The position numbers and the translations under genes are program-made. Under the pieces are notes generated by a model that saw only the letters and a program-made list of their open reading frames with translations, did no database searches and was not told where the DNA came from. From Pedobacter sp. MC2016-14 (GTDB lineage: Bacteria; Bacteroidota; Bacteroidia; Sphingobacteriales; Sphingobacteriaceae): a stretch of DNA of 64,000 nucleotides. The number at the start of each line of letters is the position of its first letter. The first letter of the stretch is position 1. Below are positions 61,975 to 64,000 of this stretch, piece by piece. The stretch spans positions 354,422 through 418,421 of the forward strand of contig NZ_JAJMPA010000004.1 in assembly GCF_020991475.1 (NCBI RefSeq). Reading direction: 5' to 3'.

Positions 61975-63752
61975 TATCTATATAATGTCTCTGCTAATTT
62001 TAGTGCATTGTAAACGTTCACAATACCCCCACTTACACAGATCTCACTAAATGAAATTCTGGAGCTTACACCTTTCTCATTATCATACCTAATTTTATGA
62101 TTTACCTTTGTTACAGATTTCATAATAATATCCTTTAATTGTATCGGCTTTAAATCTGGATAATAACTTAAAATCAATGCCGCAAGTCCAGACACAACAG
62201 GTGCTGCCATACTAGTTCCATCGAATACATCATATTTAGAACCCGCAGTAGTAGATTTTATCATAAAGCCAGGTGCAAAAACATCAACATTATATTTTCC
62301 ATAATTTGAAAATGAGGCTTTTAGATCTAAATCGTCCTTATAACTGCTTGCACCAACTTCAATCCAATTCTTAGCATAAGGTATAAGCGACCTCAGAGAG
62401 TCTATTTCTCTCGAAGTCTTTTTCAATGCTTCTGCATCAACTCCTTTTCCCACTCTATCTACAGAAACCCGCCCTGAATTTGCCCCATTTAGCGGAAATA
62501 AAAGAGGAATTGCTTTTTTGCTTTTATCTATGGCGTTTTTATATGCATTCGCCTCCGGTCCAGCAAAATACTTATTAGGAAAGTTCTCTTCTACATCTAC
62601 ATTTACATTATCGTTTCCAGCTGCATGTACGAGCAAAACACCCTTATTTTCAGCATATCTTACAGCCTCATCTACAATTTTTTTATCCCAGCTAAATGAT
62701 TTTCCAAAACTCATACTAATGATGTCTGCGCCATTATCTACCGCATATCTAATTCCATTAGCTACATCCTTATCCCGCTCATCACCTTCCGGAACAACAC
62801 GAACAGGCATTACAATAACATGATTCGAAACACCATTAATCCCAAAATTATTATTTCTTACCGCCCCAATAATTCCAGATACGTGAGAGCCATGATCGGC
62901 ATTTGGCCCGGCTACATCTTTATTTCCGTAATTTTTTTCCGAGGAATTGTCATAGTCGTCCCCAACAAGTGCCGCCCGTTCATCATATTTCGTGTTCAGG
63001 TTATATTTTATCATTATATCATACTGCCTGTATGCATCTTTTATCTCTTTATAAAACTTTTCAAAACCACCACTTTTTCTTGATCCAGACCTTATGGCGC
63101 GTTTAACATGCTCTTCCATCTCATCATCTGGAATATATTTATCTATATCTTCCAATGATGGAATATTTTTATGATTAGCGTGGGCAACAGAATCCATAAC
63201 TTTATTAATGGCAACCAGGTATCTATAACTTTGATCTGCATCATCATATTTTTTACCAAACTCTGCTGCTACCCTGGTAAATAATGCATAATCTACCTTC
63301 CCAGCGCTATCCAAAACTGTAGAACGAATTGTTGAGCCATACTTTGGCAATAGCTTTTTATATATTCTAACCAATTCTAAATTGTCATAAGCCAAAGTCC
63401 CACTAGCAGATCCAATAAAATTCCAGCCATTTACATCATCAACATACCCATTTTTATCATCATCTATTCCGTTACCAGCAATTTCACCGTTATTTTTCCA
63501 GATCACATCTTTTAAATCCTCATGATTGACATCTACACCCCCATCAATAACAGCCACAATAACTTTTTTCTTAGGCATTCTACCCTTTAGCAATTCGTTA
63601 TATGCTTTCTCGGTACTTATTCCAAAGTAACCGTTTTGAATCAGATCAAGATTAAACCAGCTATCCGGGAGTTTTACATTCTTATCCTGGGCAGTAAGTC
63701 CCGAGCTGAAAAGAACAGTAAGAAGAATTATATAAATTGCTTTCAATTTCAT
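61974..63752 (-). CDS. S8 family serine peptidase (subtilase)
   Basis: 592 residues: signal peptide (MKLKAIYIILLTVLFSSGLT, cleaved near TAQ) and a subtilisin domain interrupted by a long helical insertion (about 100-255). The catalytic triad is Asp70 (VIDGGVDVNH), His near 285 (DHGSHVSG) and Ser near 514 (DGTSMAAP). The C-terminus stops just after the catalytic core, without a sorting domain. Secreted or periplasmic protease. It stands alone, convergent with the redoxin-like gene. Confidence 0.88.
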   Translation of the reverse strand: MKLKAIYIILLTVLFSSGLTAQDKNVKLPDSWFNLDLIQNGYFGISTEKAYNELLKGRMPKKKVIVAVIDGGVDVNHEDLKDVIWKNNGEIAGNGIDDDKNGYVDDVNGWNFIGSASGTLAYDNLELVRIYKKLLPKYGSTIRSTVLDSAGKVDYALFTRVAAEFGKKYDDADQSYRYLVAINKVMDSVAHANHKNIPSLEDIDKYIPDDEMEEHVKRAIRSGSRKSGGFEKFYKEIKDAYRQYDIMIKYNLNTKYDERAALVGDDYDNSSEKNYGNKDVAGPNADHGSHVSGIIGAVRNNNFGINGVSNHVIVMPVRVVPEGDERDKDVANGIRYAVDNGADIISMSFGKSFSWDKKIVDEAVRYAENKGVLLVHAAGNDNVNVDVEENFPNKYFAGPEANAYKNAIDKSKKAIPLLFPLNGANSGRVSVDRVGKGVDAEALKKTSREIDSLRSLIPYAKNWIEVGASSYKDDLDLKASFSNYGKYNVDVFAPGFMIKSTTAGSKYDVFDGTSMAAPVVSGLAALILSYYPDLKPIQLKDIIMKSVTKVNHKIRYDNEKGVSSRISFSEICVSGGIVNVYNALKLAETLYR

Positions 63753-63834
63753 TTAGATTTAGCCTTAAATGCAATTATACTGATTTATAAGAATCAGATT
63801 GAATATTTTTACACAATTTAACAATAAACTAAGA

Positions 63835-63993
63835 ATGGATAAAAGTTTCTATCCAGCAGATTGCATAGGCATGGAGTATTTACCTGAGTTTTTTAGTTAT
63901 ACCGAAACAGGGGTTGGAGTAAAATTTTGGCTGCGCCAGGATATCTTTTTTAACCCTTTAGCAAGAGCCACAGCATTGCAGCGTAAGGCATAG
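63835..63993 (+). CDS. Short hypothetical ORF (52 aa), divergent from the S8 protease
   Basis: ATG at 63835, TAG at 63991-63993. The peptide (MDKSFYPADCIGMEYLPEFF…) shows no recognised family or signal. It may be a genuine small gene, a decayed fragment, or chance. Listed because the intergenic position and divergent orientation allow a promoter; confidence is low. Confidence 0.2.
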   Translation: MDKSFYPADCIGMEYLPEFFSYTETGVGVKFWLRQDIFFNPLARATALQRKA

Positions 63994-64000
63994 TAGGATT

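Noticed and set aside
1..64000. tRNA/rRNA genes, CRISPR arrays, prophage or insertion sequences
   Set aside because: None seen by eye: no cloverleaf-like 75-bp units, no regularly spaced identical repeats, no transposase or integrase ORFs.

Overview
The window is from a Bacteroidota chromosome, most likely a Sphingobacteriaceae member close to Pedobacter. The grounds are several SusC/SusD pairs, FecR/ECF-sigma signalling, a one-protein hybrid two-component regulator (HTCS), many SPII lipoproteins with S-C-[KST]-K boxes, TAnnTTTG promoter boxes, moderate GC and weak Shine-Dalgarno signals. No tRNA, rRNA, CRISPR array, prophage or intact insertion sequence was seen.

Layout. (1) 1-2767, minus: polyamine-type operon speD-like / DUF4178 / a 57-aa membrane peptide / DUF350 / membrane-fused spermidine synthase (cut by the window edge). 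(2) 2812-17219: iron/heme locus. On minus: a TonB heme receptor, five tandem HmuY-type lipoproteins, heme oxygenase, an S41 protease, an AraC regulator and a siderophore-interacting ferric reductase. On plus, divergent: the heme ABC importer hmuTUV, followed by a convergent PchR-type AraC regulator. Three 17-bp direct repeats with exact 21-bp period lie between the divergent arms. (3) 17391-19593: small genes (DUF1801, an unknown acidic protein, DUF6266). (4) 19595-36521, minus: ECF sigma, FecR, SusC, SusD, DUF4843 and PKD-like lipoproteins, two thioredoxin-fold proteins (one without CxxC), a Gld-like ABC exporter and a tandem-duplicated MutS ATPase. A lone TonB receptor (36675-38726) lies upstream.

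(5) 38847-49508: a SusCD locus with a sulfur theme. APS kinase (PAPS supply), CysQ (PAP removal), a PAPS-type sulfotransferase, an arylsulfate sulfotransferase-like membrane protein, a CHR-family (chromate/sulfate-type) transporter and a GH16 lipoprotein are packed together with SusC/SusD, and no sulfatase was found. A divergent HTCS (49993-54288) is the likely regulator. I read this as a sulfation locus rather than the usual desulfating polysaccharide locus. (6) 54350-60399, plus: GH20 hexosaminidase, SelT/W-like Rdx protein, pirin, degenerate receiver, TPR membrane protein, MFS transporter. (7) 60401-63993: a gene remnant, a HxlR regulator divergent from a redoxin-fold protein, and an S8 protease. 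The redoxin-fold gene has no Cys and only its initiator Met. It is preceded by an unannotated 28-codon leader ORF carrying Cys-Cys-Cys-Trp-Cys, whose Cys codons form one arm of a hairpin. This looks like a sulfur-responsive attenuator.

The most original signals are the Cys leader with its sulfur-free target, the sulfation locus, the single-chain MutS pseudo-dimer, the five-fold HmuY expansion with 21-bp iterons, and the SpeD homologue with Ser in place of the catalytic Cys.
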